From Streptomyces lincolnensis (GTDB lineage Bacteria; Actinomycetota; Actinomycetes; Streptomycetales; Streptomycetaceae): a stretch of 64,000 bases of DNA. Numbering within the stretch: the first letter of the stretch is position 1; each line of letters begins with the position of its first letter. The notes under the pieces are model-generated. The model saw only the letters and a list, made by a program, of their open reading frames with translations, was not told the origin of the DNA and ran no database searches. Of this stretch, positions 32,699 to 40,614 are shown piece by piece. The DNA lies in NCBI RefSeq assembly GCF_021173675.1, contig NZ_JAIHON010000010.1:1-64000 (forward strand), written 5' to 3'. A program made the position numbers and the translations under genes.

Positions 32699-33616
32699 TC
32701 ACATGCCGGTCCTGGTTGCGCGGGCGGTGAAGGCGGCCGGGGTGAGACCGGTGTGGCCACGGAAGAAGCGGCCGAAGTTCGCGGGATCGGTGAACCCGAG
32801 ATGGGCGGCCACGGCCCGGGCGTCCCAACCGGCGCTTCCCAGCAGGCGCCTGGCTTCGAGCAGCCGTCGCTCGTCGATGACCTCACGCACCCCCTTGCCA
32901 GTGACGTCCCGGGCCGCGCGGCTGAGGGTGCGGACCGAACAGCCGAGCAGTCCGGCGTAGTCCGCGGCCCGGTGCAGCTCCCGGAAGTGCAGCTCCAGGG
33001 CGTCCACGAACCGTGCGTACGTGTCCCCGCGTCCCGTGCCGCCCGCCGACGCGCTGTCGGAGGGGACGTCCGGGGAGTTGACGAGGCGCAGCAGCAGCGA
33101 TTCGAGCAGGCTGCGCCGCAGGGCGTGGTGGATGTCGAGGGGGCGGCGCCCCAGCGCGCGGTGTTCGTCCAGGAGTTGGAGCGCCGTCTGTTGCAGCCAG
33201 ACGCCGTCGTCGGGGTGCGGGCCGAGAACGGCAGGAGCGTCGTGCGCGGTGAGCGGGGCCAGCAGGCGGGCGGCGTCGGACGTCAGCACCTCCGGCTCGA
33301 ACAGGATGAACAAGCCGCGGGCGTCGCCCGGCGGGTGCCAGCACTGCGCGTGTCCGGGACGCACCCACAGCCACTGGCCGCAGGTGACGGTCCGCGTGAC
33401 GTGGTCGACGTCGTGGAGCAGCTTTCCCTCGGTGACGAGGATCAGGTAGTGGAAGGTGGCGCGGCCCGGACGGGGCGGATTCCACGGCCAGTCGTCGTGC
33501 TCGGCGAAGAAGTCCTCGACGGTGCTGACCTCAAGGCCGTACGGAGTGCCGACCGGGGGCTGGAAACCGTACAGCGGAACCGTGGCCTGCCGTCTGGAGT
33601 GTCGCTTGTCGACCAT
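32699..33616 (-). CDS. AraC-family regulator with cupin-like sensor
   Basis: 305 residues. The N-terminal cupin-like sensor contains HYLILVTEGKLLHDVDHVTR and a following beta pattern. The C-terminal AraC DNA-binding domain has YAGLLGCSVRTLSRAARDVTG and the second helix-turn-helix VAAHLGFTDPANFGRFFRGHTG, both intact. No catabolic gene is directly downstream. Its neighbours are the YjbR pair (divergent) and the NmrA remnant (convergent); the remnant may have been its former partner. Confidence 0.9.
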   Translation of the reverse strand: MVDKRHSRRQATVPLYGFQPPVGTPYGLEVSTVEDFFAEHDDWPWNPPRPGRATFHYLILVTEGKLLHDVDHVTRTVTCGQWLWVRPGHAQCWHPPGDARGLFILFEPEVLTSDAARLLAPLTAHDAPAVLGPHPDDGVWLQQTALQLLDEHRALGRRPLDIHHALRRSLLESLLLRLVNSPDVPSDSASAGGTGRGDTYARFVDALELHFRELHRAADYAGLLGCSVRTLSRAARDVTGKGVREVIDERRLLEARRLLGSAGWDARAVAAHLGFTDPANFGRFFRGHTGLTPAAFTARATRTGM

Positions 33617-33727
33617 CACGTGTCCGCATTTTACCGCCTGTCCTGTGCGCCTTGCTGAAAAGAATGGGGGGCGCCGTACGCGTCCTTGCCCGACGCCTGC
33701 CCGCCCCCCCCGAGGAAGGAAGAACTC

Positions 33728-34120
33728 ATGAACGGACCGACCCTGCAGACGTTCGCAGCCGAGTGCGCGGAGGAACTTCCCGGAGCCCTGCTGGAGCATC
33801 CCTTCGGCCCGGACTGGGAGGTCTTCAAGGTGCGCGGCAAGGTGTTCATGCTGATGACCGAGGTCCCCGGGCGCCCCGTCGTGATCCTCAAGGCGGACCC
33901 CGGCGAGGCCCATGCCCTGCGGGAGCAGTACAGCCACATCACCCCCGGCTACCACATGAACAAGAAGCACTGGATCACCCTGGAGGGTGGGTCAGGCGTC
34001 GACAAGGAGCTCGTCAGGGAACTCGTCACCGACTCCTACCGGCTCGTCGTCGCCCGCCTGCCCAAGGCCGAGCGGCCCGTCGACCCGTACACCTACGGCG
34101 GCACCCGGGCGGCCCGGTGA
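33728..34120 (+). CDS. MmcQ/YjbR-family protein, copy 1
   Basis: 130-residue CyaY-like double-wing protein: PFGPDWEVFKVRGKVFMLM, ILKADPGEAHALREQYSHITPGYHMNKKHWITL. The family is thought to bind DNA, but its function is unsettled. GGAAGGAAGAA precedes the ATG. Its stop overlaps the GTG of a second YjbR protein, so the pair is co-translated and may form a heterodimer. Confidence 0.88.
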   Translation: MNGPTLQTFAAECAEELPGALLEHPFGPDWEVFKVRGKVFMLMTEVPGRPVVILKADPGEAHALREQYSHITPGYHMNKKHWITLEGGSGVDKELVRELVTDSYRLVVARLPKAERPVDPYTYGGTRAAR

Positions 34121-34518
34121 GCGCGGCCGGTGACCGGCTCCAGGACACCGCCCGCCGGGCCGCCCTGGCCCTGCCCGATGTCAGCCACGGCCGCCCGTTC
34201 ACTCCCGGGCTCGACGTGTACAAGGTCGCGGGCAAGGTGTTCCTGATCGTCACCGACGACCCGGACGAACAGATCATCACGGTCAAGTGCGAACCCGAGC
34301 ACGCGCGGGCACTGGAGCGCGGCTACGCCTCGATCACCCCGGGCCGCTACCTCGACAAGCGACACTGGATCTCGCTGGGGCCCGGGCGGGGCATCACGAA
34401 GCGGCTGATTCATGATGCGGTCGAGCACTCCTACGACCTGGTCGTCGACGGTCGGTCACAGAGCGAGCGCCCACGACGAGCCGGTCCGCCCGGTCGACCA
34501 ACCGCCCCACCACGGTGA
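34117..34518 (+). CDS. MmcQ/YjbR-family protein, copy 2
   Basis: 133 residues with the same fold: SHGRPFTPGLDVYKVAGKVFLIV, CEPEHARALERGYASITPGRYLDKRHWISL. The GTG start overlaps the preceding TGA (GTGA). It shares KHW/RHW and SITPG motifs with copy 1 but differs elsewhere, so the duplication is old. The C-terminal tail is Arg/Pro-rich. A hairpin terminator follows eight bases after the stop. Confidence 0.83.
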   Translation: MSAAGDRLQDTARRAALALPDVSHGRPFTPGLDVYKVAGKVFLIVTDDPDEQIITVKCEPEHARALERGYASITPGRYLDKRHWISLGPGRGITKRLIHDAVEHSYDLVVDGRSQSERPRRAGPPGRPTAPPR

Positions 34519-34525
34519 CCGGGCG

Positions 34526-34552
34526 CTCCGGCCGCTTGTCTCGCGGCCGGAG
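34526..34552. terminator. Hairpin terminator between YjbR pair and folD
   Basis: CTCCGGCCGC and GCGGCCGGAG give a perfect ten-base stem with a seven-base loop between convergent genes. It could act in both directions. Confidence 0.65.
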
Positions 34553-34631
34553 TCGTCATCCTGCTGTCTCGTCCGGCTGTCTTGTCGTGCTGTTTTCGGG
34601 CGCCTCGTCGCCGCGGGCCGCCATGCCGACG

Positions 34632-35480
34632 TCAGCCGCGCTCCGCCGCCTCCACGACGTTGGTCAGCAGCATGGCGCGGGTCATCGGCCCCACTCCGCC
34701 GACCGGCGGCGCGAGGGAGCCGGCGACCTGGTCGACGTCCGGGTGGACGTCCCCGAGGATGCCCTCGACGGTCCGGGTGATGCCCACGGACAGGACGGTG
34801 GCGCCCGGCTTGATCCAGTCGGGCCTGACCAGATGGGCCACGCCGGCCGCGGCCACGACCACGTCGGCGGCGCGAGCGTGGGCGGCGATGTCCTGGGTGG
34901 CCTCGTGGCACAGGGTCACCGTGGCGTGCTCGGTGCTGCGGGTGAGCATCAGGCCGAGCGGGCGGCCCACGGTGAGCCCGCAGCCGATGACGCAGAACTG
35001 CTGTCCGGTGATGGCCACGCCGTTGCGCCTGAGCAGATCGATGATGGCGCGCGGGGTGCAGGGCAGCGGCCCCGGCATGCCCAGCACGAGACGGCCCAGA
35101 CTGGTGGGATGGAGACCGTCGGCGTCCTTGGCCGGGTCGATGAGCTCCAGCACGGCGTGGGTGTCGATGTGGGCCGGCAGCGGCAGCTGGACGATGAAGC
35201 CGGTGCAGGCCGGGTCGGCGTTGAGCTCCAGTACGGCGGCCTCGACATCGGCCTGGGTCGCCGTGCCGGGCAGCTCCCTCCGGATCGACGCGATGCCGAC
35301 CTGGGCGCAGTCGCGGTGCTTGCCGCGGACGTAGGAGTGGCTGGCGGGGTCGTCGCCGACGAGGATGGTGCCCAGGCCGGGAGTGATGCCCCGGCTCTTC
35401 AGCACTTCTACCCGCTCGGCGAGTTCACGCTTGGTCTCGGCTGCCGCGGCCTTCCCGTCGAGCAGCGTCGCGGTGGTCAT
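34632..35480 (-). CDS. folD: Methylenetetrahydrofolate dehydrogenase/cyclohydrolase
   Basis: 282-residue bifunctional C1 enzyme converting methylene-THF to formyl-THF. The catalytic YVRGK motif is near residue 50. GFIVQLPLPAH, the PCTPRAIIDLL block, GCGLTVGRPL and the C-terminal GGVGPMTRAMLL are intact. It lies 26 bases downstream of the purU remnant. In actinobacteria folD often follows purU, handling formaldehyde or formate from demethylation. Loss of the purU 5' end probably removed its original promoter. This may be a second folD copy, as its context is accessory. Confidence 0.93.
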   Translation of the reverse strand: MTTATLLDGKAAAAETKRELAERVEVLKSRGITPGLGTILVGDDPASHSYVRGKHRDCAQVGIASIRRELPGTATQADVEAAVLELNADPACTGFIVQLPLPAHIDTHAVLELIDPAKDADGLHPTSLGRLVLGMPGPLPCTPRAIIDLLRRNGVAITGQQFCVIGCGLTVGRPLGLMLTRSTEHATVTLCHEATQDIAAHARAADVVVAAAGVAHLVRPDWIKPGATVLSVGITRTVEGILGDVHPDVDQVAGSLAPPVGGVGPMTRAMLLTNVVEAAERG

Positions 35481-35506
35481 GTCGTAGGAGCCTCTCGGTG
35501 GGTTCG

Positions 35507-35701
35507 TCAGGCGAAGACGACGGTACGGGAGCCGGTGAGGACGACGCCGTCCTCCGCGTGCAGCCGCACCGCCCGGGCCAGCACGACCCGTTCGACGTCC
35601 CGGCCGATCGCGACCAGCTCGCGAGCGGTGTGGCGATGACCGACGCGGACGACATCCTGCTCGATGATCGGCCCAGCGTCCAGGTCGGCCGTGATGGAGT
35701 G
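35507..35701 (-). pseudogene. purU: Formyltetrahydrofolate deformylase, C-terminal remnant
   Basis: The last 64 codons of PurU: ITADLDAGPIIEQDVVRVGH and the tail DVERVVLARAVRLHAEDG are diagnostic. The ACT domain and most of the formyl-transferase fold (~225 residues, including the catalytic Asn and His) are missing. At about 35.70 kb the sequence switches into a TetR gene on the opposite strand, so the break is a clean junction rather than decay. Confidence 0.83.
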
Positions 35702-35959
35702 CGCGGGCCCCTCCTGGAGGCCGCGGTCCGGGTGGTGGCCCGAGGCGGACTGCGGAAACTGATCTATCGTGCCATCGCCGCCGAGGCCGGTGTCACACAC
35801 GGACTGGTCGCCCACCACTTGGGTTCCCGCGACACGCTGCTCGAAGAGGCGCGGAGTGTCGACGCCTTGCGCCGGCTCCTCGCGGCCCATCGCATGCAGG
35901 CGTCACCGAGCGCGACCGGCGGCACGGGGGAAGCCCTTCGTGACAACATCTGGGCGTGA
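35702..35959 (+). pseudogene. TetR helix-turn-helix fragment joined to another gene's 3' end
   Basis: Residues matching a TetR DNA-binding domain (PLLEAAVRVVARGGLRKL, AIAAEAGVTHGLVAHHLGSR) run to about 35854. They closely resemble the intact TetR at 30126 but lack the N-terminal ~20 residues and the whole ligand domain. The following 34 codons (SVDALRRLLAAHRMQAS onward) are unrelated and end in a TGA that overlaps the next gene's GTG. They are therefore probably the true 3' end of a different gene formerly coupled to the kinase. Confidence 0.68.
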
Positions 35960-36480
35960 CGGCGTTGTTCCTGACGGTTGGCCTGCCCGGGGCCGGAAAG
36001 ACCACGAGAGCCCGACAGTTGGCCGAGGAGCACAACGCGCTGCGGCTGACCCCGGATGAGTGGATGCTCCCGCTGTTCGGCGATCCGCAGCCGGCCGGGA
36101 AACGTGCTGTGCTGGAAGGACGGCTGCTCTGGCTGGCTCTGGAGACGCTGAAACTGGGCACGAACGTCGTCCTGGACTTCGGCTGCTGGTCTCGTGACGA
36201 GAGGTCCGCGATCCGCTGGCTGGTGGTGTCCGTGGGCGCGTCCTGCCAACTCGTGTACGTGCCGGTGGACCATGAGACCCAACGCGCTCGGATCGCCCAT
36301 CGCCGGGCGACCACCCCCGATCAGACCTTCGTGATGAGCGAGACGGACCTCCTGCACTGGAGGACGCTGTTCGAGGAGCCCGACGCCGCGGAACTCGATG
36401 GACATGAGGGAGGAGGCCCGCCTCCCGGGTGGTCGGGATGGCTGGAGTGGGCCGCCGACCGGTGGCCATCGCTCGCGTGA
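35956..36480 (+). CDS. Small P-loop ATPase/kinase (AAA_33, zeta-toxin-like fold)
   Basis: 174-residue P-loop protein. Walker A is GLPGAGKTT at residues 8-16. The Walker B-like strand is NVVLDFGCWSRDER, and the lid has arginines in HETQRARIAHRRA. This matches the ATP-binding family of small phosphotransferases (chloramphenicol phosphotransferase/zeta-like, YjdM-type kinases), often used for nucleotide or drug phosphorylation. The GTG overlaps the TGA of the upstream chimeric fragment. The substrate is unknown. Confidence 0.85.
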   Translation: MTALFLTVGLPGAGKTTRARQLAEEHNALRLTPDEWMLPLFGDPQPAGKRAVLEGRLLWLALETLKLGTNVVLDFGCWSRDERSAIRWLVVSVGASCQLVYVPVDHETQRARIAHRRATTPDQTFVMSETDLLHWRTLFEEPDAAELDGHEGGGPPPGWSGWLEWAADRWPSLA

Positions 36481-36593
36481 CTGGCCGGCCGACCTTGGCG
36501 CCGCCCCGGGCGCACGGACGACAGGCGCCCTGCGGGCGAAGCAGGTCGGCTTCCTCGTCAAGTCCGGCACACCCGAGGAACCGATCGCCGGCA

Positions 36594-36631
36594 TGCGGGG
36601 CGGGGCCCGCTCTCGCGGACCCCGCCCCGCA
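36594..36631. terminator. Bidirectional hairpin terminator
   Basis: A 17-base stem (TGCGGGGCGGGGCCCGC with its complement, one C-A mismatch) closes a TCTC tetraloop between the convergent kinase and RidA genes. No long T tract follows, as is common in actinobacteria. Confidence 0.72.
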
Positions 36632-36657
36632 GGTGTTGCCTGCCTGAATCGCTCGGA

Positions 36658-37302
36658 TCAGCGCTTCCGGTAGGCCGCCGTCACCTCGACCTCGACCAGC
36701 CACCCCGGCACGGCCAGGGAGGCGACCTCCATGGTCGCCCGCGCCGGACGGGACTTGTTGGCGAGCAGTGGCGGCTTGGGGGCCGAGGTACCCATGGGCA
36801 CCGGCACGACCTCCAGCGACTTGAGGTCGACGTTGGCGAAGTACTGCCGGTACGCGCGGTTCCAGCCCGCGTAGTCGGCGACGCCGGCGCCCGGCGGCTT
36901 CATCAGGTAGCACTTCATCGTGATGACATCGGCCGGTGCCACACCCGCGGCCTCCAGGTTGGCCTTGATGTTGCGCAGTACGACGAGCGCCTGCGCCTCG
37001 GTGACCGTGACACCCTCGGCCCCCTCGGTGAGGGAGGGATCGGTGTAGTGCTCGGGCGTGCCCGCCGGAGCGCCGGGGTTGAGCGGGGACGGCCCGAGCC
37101 CACTGCTCTGGTACAGGGCCACTTCCCCGCCGGTCGCCACGCCGCCCGCGATGGCGGGGTTGGACTGGCCTTCGGGGAGCATGACCCGTACTTCCTTCGG
37201 GCCGGGCCGCCACCAGCCCTGGGCGTCGGCCAGCGCGGTACCACCCGCGAGAAACGCGCCGGTCAGAACCGTGGCGGTGAGAACCTTCGAAGGCCGCTTC
37301 AT
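36658..37302 (-). CDS. Exported RidA-family protein (imine/enamine deaminase-like)
   Basis: 214 residues, longer than cytosolic RidA (~130). A signal peptide KVLTATVLTGAFLAGGTALADA is followed by a RidA domain with the catalytic Arg block RPARATMEVASLAVPGWLVE. RidA hydrolyses reactive 2-aminoacrylate-type imines. Its ATG overlaps the stop of a Tat-exported flavin amine oxidase, whose product is an imine, so the two probably work in sequence outside the membrane. Signal-bearing RidA proteins are uncommon. An insertion (VPVPMGTSAPKPPLLANKS) precedes the Arg block. Confidence 0.88.
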   Translation of the reverse strand: MKRPSKVLTATVLTGAFLAGGTALADAQGWWRPGPKEVRVMLPEGQSNPAIAGGVATGGEVALYQSSGLGPSPLNPGAPAGTPEHYTDPSLTEGAEGVTVTEAQALVVLRNIKANLEAAGVAPADVITMKCYLMKPPGAGVADYAGWNRAYRQYFANVDLKSLEVVPVPMGTSAPKPPLLANKSRPARATMEVASLAVPGWLVEVEVTAAYRKR

Positions 37303-38900
37303 CCGGCCATCACCCTCTTGTGAATGTCGGTGACGACCTTGCGGGCCGAGGTGAACGCGCCGTGCTGCCAGGCGATGACGTGGCTGAGCCAGTCGCCGGC
37401 GAAGTAGACATGTCCCGCGGGCTTGTTCAGCAGCGCGTACTCCGGGCCGCTCTGCGACGGCCAGCTCACCCAGCCGCCCTCGATATGGGGCGTGCGGTGC
37501 CAGGCCACACTGAAGGAGTGGTCGAGCTCGGTGCGGTACTTCTCTCCGTGGATCTTCACGCCCTGGCTCACCGCGCGCTCCACCCGCTGGGCGTGCGGCA
37601 GGTCGCTGTAGGCGACGGCGTTGGCGCCGAAGTTGTAGTAGCCGATGAGCGTGCCACGGCGGCCCTGGTAGCCGTACGAGGGGTACCAGATGGTGGACAG
37701 GTCCATGTCGGTCGGCGTGATGCCGCCGTAGATGTGCTCGTCGGTCTCCCACCAGCGGCTGCGGTACTCGAGCCCGACCTTGCCGACGGGATTCGCGACG
37801 GGGTACTTCAGCGCCGCGGTGATCCCGGCCCCCAGGTTGTGCTTGATCCGGGCCATGACCATGGGCGGGACCGCCGCCACGACGAAGTCGGCCCGCTGGG
37901 TGCGGGTGCGGCCCTCGGCGTCCTTGTATGTGACCTCGGCGCCGTCCGGGAGGTCCCTGACCTCCGTCGCCCTGGCGCCGTAGGTGATCCGGTGCCGGCC
38001 GACGGCCCTCGCCAGCGCGTACGGGATCGCGTCCATCCCGCCCACCGGTTGGAACATCAGCATGGCCTGGTCGTAGCCGAACTCGAAGGAGAACCGCTGC
38101 CCGACGCCGCTCGCGACGACATCCGACAGGGAAGGCACCGGGCCGAGCACCGTGCCCTCCTCGAAGGCCGCACCCGGCTCGACCGAGTAGCCGCGCCGGT
38201 CGCTGCCGGTGTAGGCGAATCCGTCGGCCTTGCCCTTGATGGCGCCGAAGTTCTGCAGGAAGGCGATGAGCCGCTCCTTGTCGGCGCCGGTGAGCCGCGT
38301 GTCCAGGGCACCTTGGTCGGTGGCCTTGGCGAGCAACTCCGAGACATAGCCGTAGACATCGGCCTTCGCCGTGCGCCAGCGGATCGCCCTGCCCGCGAGG
38401 GCGGCGCTGTTCTCCTGGTAGATGTACGCGTTGGCGTTCTGGTTGGTGAACACCTGGAGGGGGACGCCGAGTTCGCGGCAGTACTCGAGTGTGACGTGGG
38501 ACTGCGGCAGTCGGGCCGGGCCCGCGTTCATGTACTGGCCTTCGGAGAACGAGCCCGTCTGGGTGCGCCCGTCCAGGTCGGTCAGTGTGGTGCCGCCGCG
38601 GACCGTCCAGTTGCGGCCGCCCGGACGGTCCTTCGCCTCCAGGATCCGGCAGTCGTAGCCCGCTTTGCCCAGCTCGTACGCCGTCGCCAGGCCGGCTATG
38701 CCGCCGCCGAGTATGACGACCTTCTTTCTACTGCGTCCGGTGAGCGCGAAGTCGCCGCTCCGGGGCGCACGGTACTCCTCGGCCCTCGCGTCCGGGACCG
38801 GTGCGAGACCCAGGGTCCCCATCGCCGAGTACAGCATTCCGGCGCCACCCGCGATCCCTACCGATCTCAGGAAGTCGCGACGAGATGCCTCTGAAGCCAT
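37299..38900 (-). CDS. Tat-exported flavin monoamine/L-amino-acid oxidase
   Basis: 533-residue flavoprotein. The twin-arginine signal is SRRDFLRSVGIAGG, and processing is likely near ARAEEYR. The FAD dinucleotide fold is KVVILGGGIAGLATAYEL with RPGGRNWTVRGG. The C-terminal FAD-contacting block is VYFAGDWLSHVIAWQHGAFTSA. The family is the L-amino-acid/tryptophan oxidase branch of amine oxidases and produces an imine plus hydrogen peroxide. It overlaps the RidA gene by four bases (ATGA). Substrate unknown; aromatic amino acids or polyamines are reasonable. Confidence 0.9.
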   Translation of the reverse strand: MASEASRRDFLRSVGIAGGAGMLYSAMGTLGLAPVPDARAEEYRAPRSGDFALTGRSRKKVVILGGGIAGLATAYELGKAGYDCRILEAKDRPGGRNWTVRGGTTLTDLDGRTQTGSFSEGQYMNAGPARLPQSHVTLEYCRELGVPLQVFTNQNANAYIYQENSAALAGRAIRWRTAKADVYGYVSELLAKATDQGALDTRLTGADKERLIAFLQNFGAIKGKADGFAYTGSDRRGYSVEPGAAFEEGTVLGPVPSLSDVVASGVGQRFSFEFGYDQAMLMFQPVGGMDAIPYALARAVGRHRITYGARATEVRDLPDGAEVTYKDAEGRTRTQRADFVVAAVPPMVMARIKHNLGAGITAALKYPVANPVGKVGLEYRSRWWETDEHIYGGITPTDMDLSTIWYPSYGYQGRRGTLIGYYNFGANAVAYSDLPHAQRVERAVSQGVKIHGEKYRTELDHSFSVAWHRTPHIEGGWVSWPSQSGPEYALLNKPAGHVYFAGDWLSHVIAWQHGAFTSARKVVTDIHKRVMAG

Positions 38901-39222
38901 TCAATCCTCCTCGCCCGCGGCCCACGGCCGGGCAGGGCCGTGGCGCGTCATTCGGTCGAACCCGGCCCAGTGGGGGGTGAGTTGCGGTGGAGACCGGAGG
39001 TGCACCACGAGCGTCCGTCAGCACTGTTTCAAGGTCATGCCGATGAGGTGTCACACTGTCGCTCTTGGTCGCTCTTGGCATCGTCGCCGCCGTCCTGGCG
39101 ATTTCCGTTCTCGCTGACCCGAGCCTGAGGGCATGGCCAGGCGGACTCGGCGAGGAGTACTTCGACGCACCACAAGGGGCCCGCCAGCAAACTGACGGGC
39201 CCTCAGGAACGATCGAGGTAGG
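38901..39222. other. Intergenic region upstream of the oxidase gene
   Basis: No gene is supported. The right end contains a hairpin that would terminate leftward transcripts. The left end must hold the oxidase promoter, but no clear -10/-35 pair stands out. Confidence 0.4.
39176..39203 (-). terminator. Hairpin terminator for leftward transcripts
   Basis: GGGGCCCGCCAG pairs with CTGACGGGCCCT (one mismatch, one G-T) around a CAAA loop. It starts 20 bases past the stop of the minus-strand remnant at 39223. Confidence 0.5.
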
Positions 39223-39340
39223 TCAGGGCTTCCTGTAGTTCACGGAAGCCGAGCAGTGCACTTGAACGCCGTCGTCCAGCGGGCAGACGGTGATCTTGAT
39301 CCGGTCGATCCCGCCGCCGCCCTCAGCGCACCCCCCTGCC
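39223..39340 (-). pseudogene. Short C-terminal remnant of an unidentified protein
   Basis: A 39-codon open stretch without a start reads DRIKITVCPLDDGVQVHC then SASVNYRKP and stop. Amino-acid pattern and the terminator just after it suggest a genuine gene end. It overlaps the 3' end of the AraC gene on the same strand, so its upstream part has been lost. Family not recognised. Confidence 0.35.
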
Positions 39341-40375
39341 GATCACGGTGGGGGACGCCTCGCCGCCTGTGGCCGCTGCCCGATATGTACCCGGAGTCAT
39401 GTCCACCACCGCCCGGAACGCCCGGTGGAGTTGAGCCGCATCGCCGAAGCCGGACTGGGCGGCGACCGCCGCCATGGGCAGCGTGGGCCGGTCGCGCAGG
39501 AGGCGCTGGGCACGTGTCACGCGCAGACGCCGGATCAGCGTGGTGAGCGTCTCCCCGTCGACTGCGAGCGCACGGTACAGGGTCCGCCGTGAGAGGCCGC
39601 AGCCCGCCGCCACGCCGGTGGCGTCCAGCGAGGGGTCGTGGATGTTCTGCCGGACGAATCGGTGGATCCGCTGCCTGGTGACGTCGGCGGACGTCTGCGT
39701 CGCGCTGACGCGTGTGGTCAGGTCGAGGACGGACTCCAACAGGCCCACCGCGTGCGGCAGCAGCGCCGCGGCCACCACCGGGTCGTCTCGCTGCTGTCGG
39801 CCAAGACCGAGGAGGAAGTCGGCGACGAGCCGGCCGGGCCCGTGATCGTCCAGCTCCAGCGCCGTCACGCCGGCCAGCGATCGGCCGGGCAGCAGGGTAC
39901 GCGGGATCTGGACGACGACCTGGGAGAAGGCCCCGGAGAACTCCAGCGTGAAGGGGCGGGTGCTGTCCAGGAAGGTCATGGTCCCCGGCAGCAGCGTGGC
40001 CGACCGCCCGTCCTGCCAGGCCAGGGACTGTCCTCCGGTCTGGATGTTGACCAGGAGAAGCTCCTTGCGGTCCCGGGCGATCAGCCGGTTCGTCCGCGCC
40101 ACCTGCTGTGGCCCGGACACCACCGTGGAGAGCCCGATACCGTCCAGGGCGGCATGTTCGAGTCGGCCGACGAAGGGCTCCTCGCCCTGTGCCGGCCGGC
40201 TCGAACATGCCACGAGGATGTCGCGAATGACGTCCGACCAGCGTCCGGCGTCCTCGGTGGCCACGTCCGATGTGGACCAGAATCCGTGTGGCACAGGCGA
40301 TTGCACATGTTCATGGTGCCACTGGGAGGGAGATTGGCGCTTCGCCCTGCTCAGCGGCCGGTGAGGGTGGGTCAT
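39323..40375 (-). CDS. AraC-family regulator (AraC_binding_2/FeaR-like)
   Basis: 350 residues. The N-terminal sensor is of the AraC_binding_2 type (GFWSTSDVATEDAGRWSDV, LLLVNIQTGGQSLAWQDGR). The C-terminal helix-turn-helix pair includes VAAGCGLSRRTLYRAL and VAAQSGFGDAAQLHRAFRAV. It is divergent from the caspase gene. FeaR relatives regulate aromatic amine oxidation, which would suit the oxidase/RidA pair to its left; control of the caspase-CHAT genes is equally possible. The start is unsettled: no ATG or TTG in the region has a good ribosome site. Confidence 0.87.
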   Translation of the reverse strand: MTHPHRPLSRAKRQSPSQWHHEHVQSPVPHGFWSTSDVATEDAGRWSDVIRDILVACSSRPAQGEEPFVGRLEHAALDGIGLSTVVSGPQQVARTNRLIARDRKELLLVNIQTGGQSLAWQDGRSATLLPGTMTFLDSTRPFTLEFSGAFSQVVVQIPRTLLPGRSLAGVTALELDDHGPGRLVADFLLGLGRQQRDDPVVAAALLPHAVGLLESVLDLTTRVSATQTSADVTRQRIHRFVRQNIHDPSLDATGVAAGCGLSRRTLYRALAVDGETLTTLIRRLRVTRAQRLLRDRPTLPMAAVAAQSGFGDAAQLHRAFRAVVDMTPGTYRAAATGGEASPTVIGRGVR

Positions 40376-40614
40376 CTCCGCCCGCAACCCTCATCTCAGA
40401 CGAACTGTGTCGCTCATCAGGCCGTTGTTGCCCAGCTCCGTGCGACCCTCGGCACAGAACTGACCGGATCGTCACGGTGTGCACCGGGGATGTAATCTGT
40501 GCGGCCCGGCTTCCGGGAACGGTCAGTGGCGAGGCAGGCCACTACACCGAACGAACGGGCGTCGTACGGCCGAGAGGCCAGTCGTCGGTACCGTATCGGA
40601 CAGGAGTTTCATCG

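Noticed and set aside
35956..36480. Zeta toxin of a toxin-antitoxin pair
   Set aside because: The P-loop fold is similar, but no epsilon antitoxin-like gene is next to it and the UDP-GlcNAc-binding motifs are not evident.
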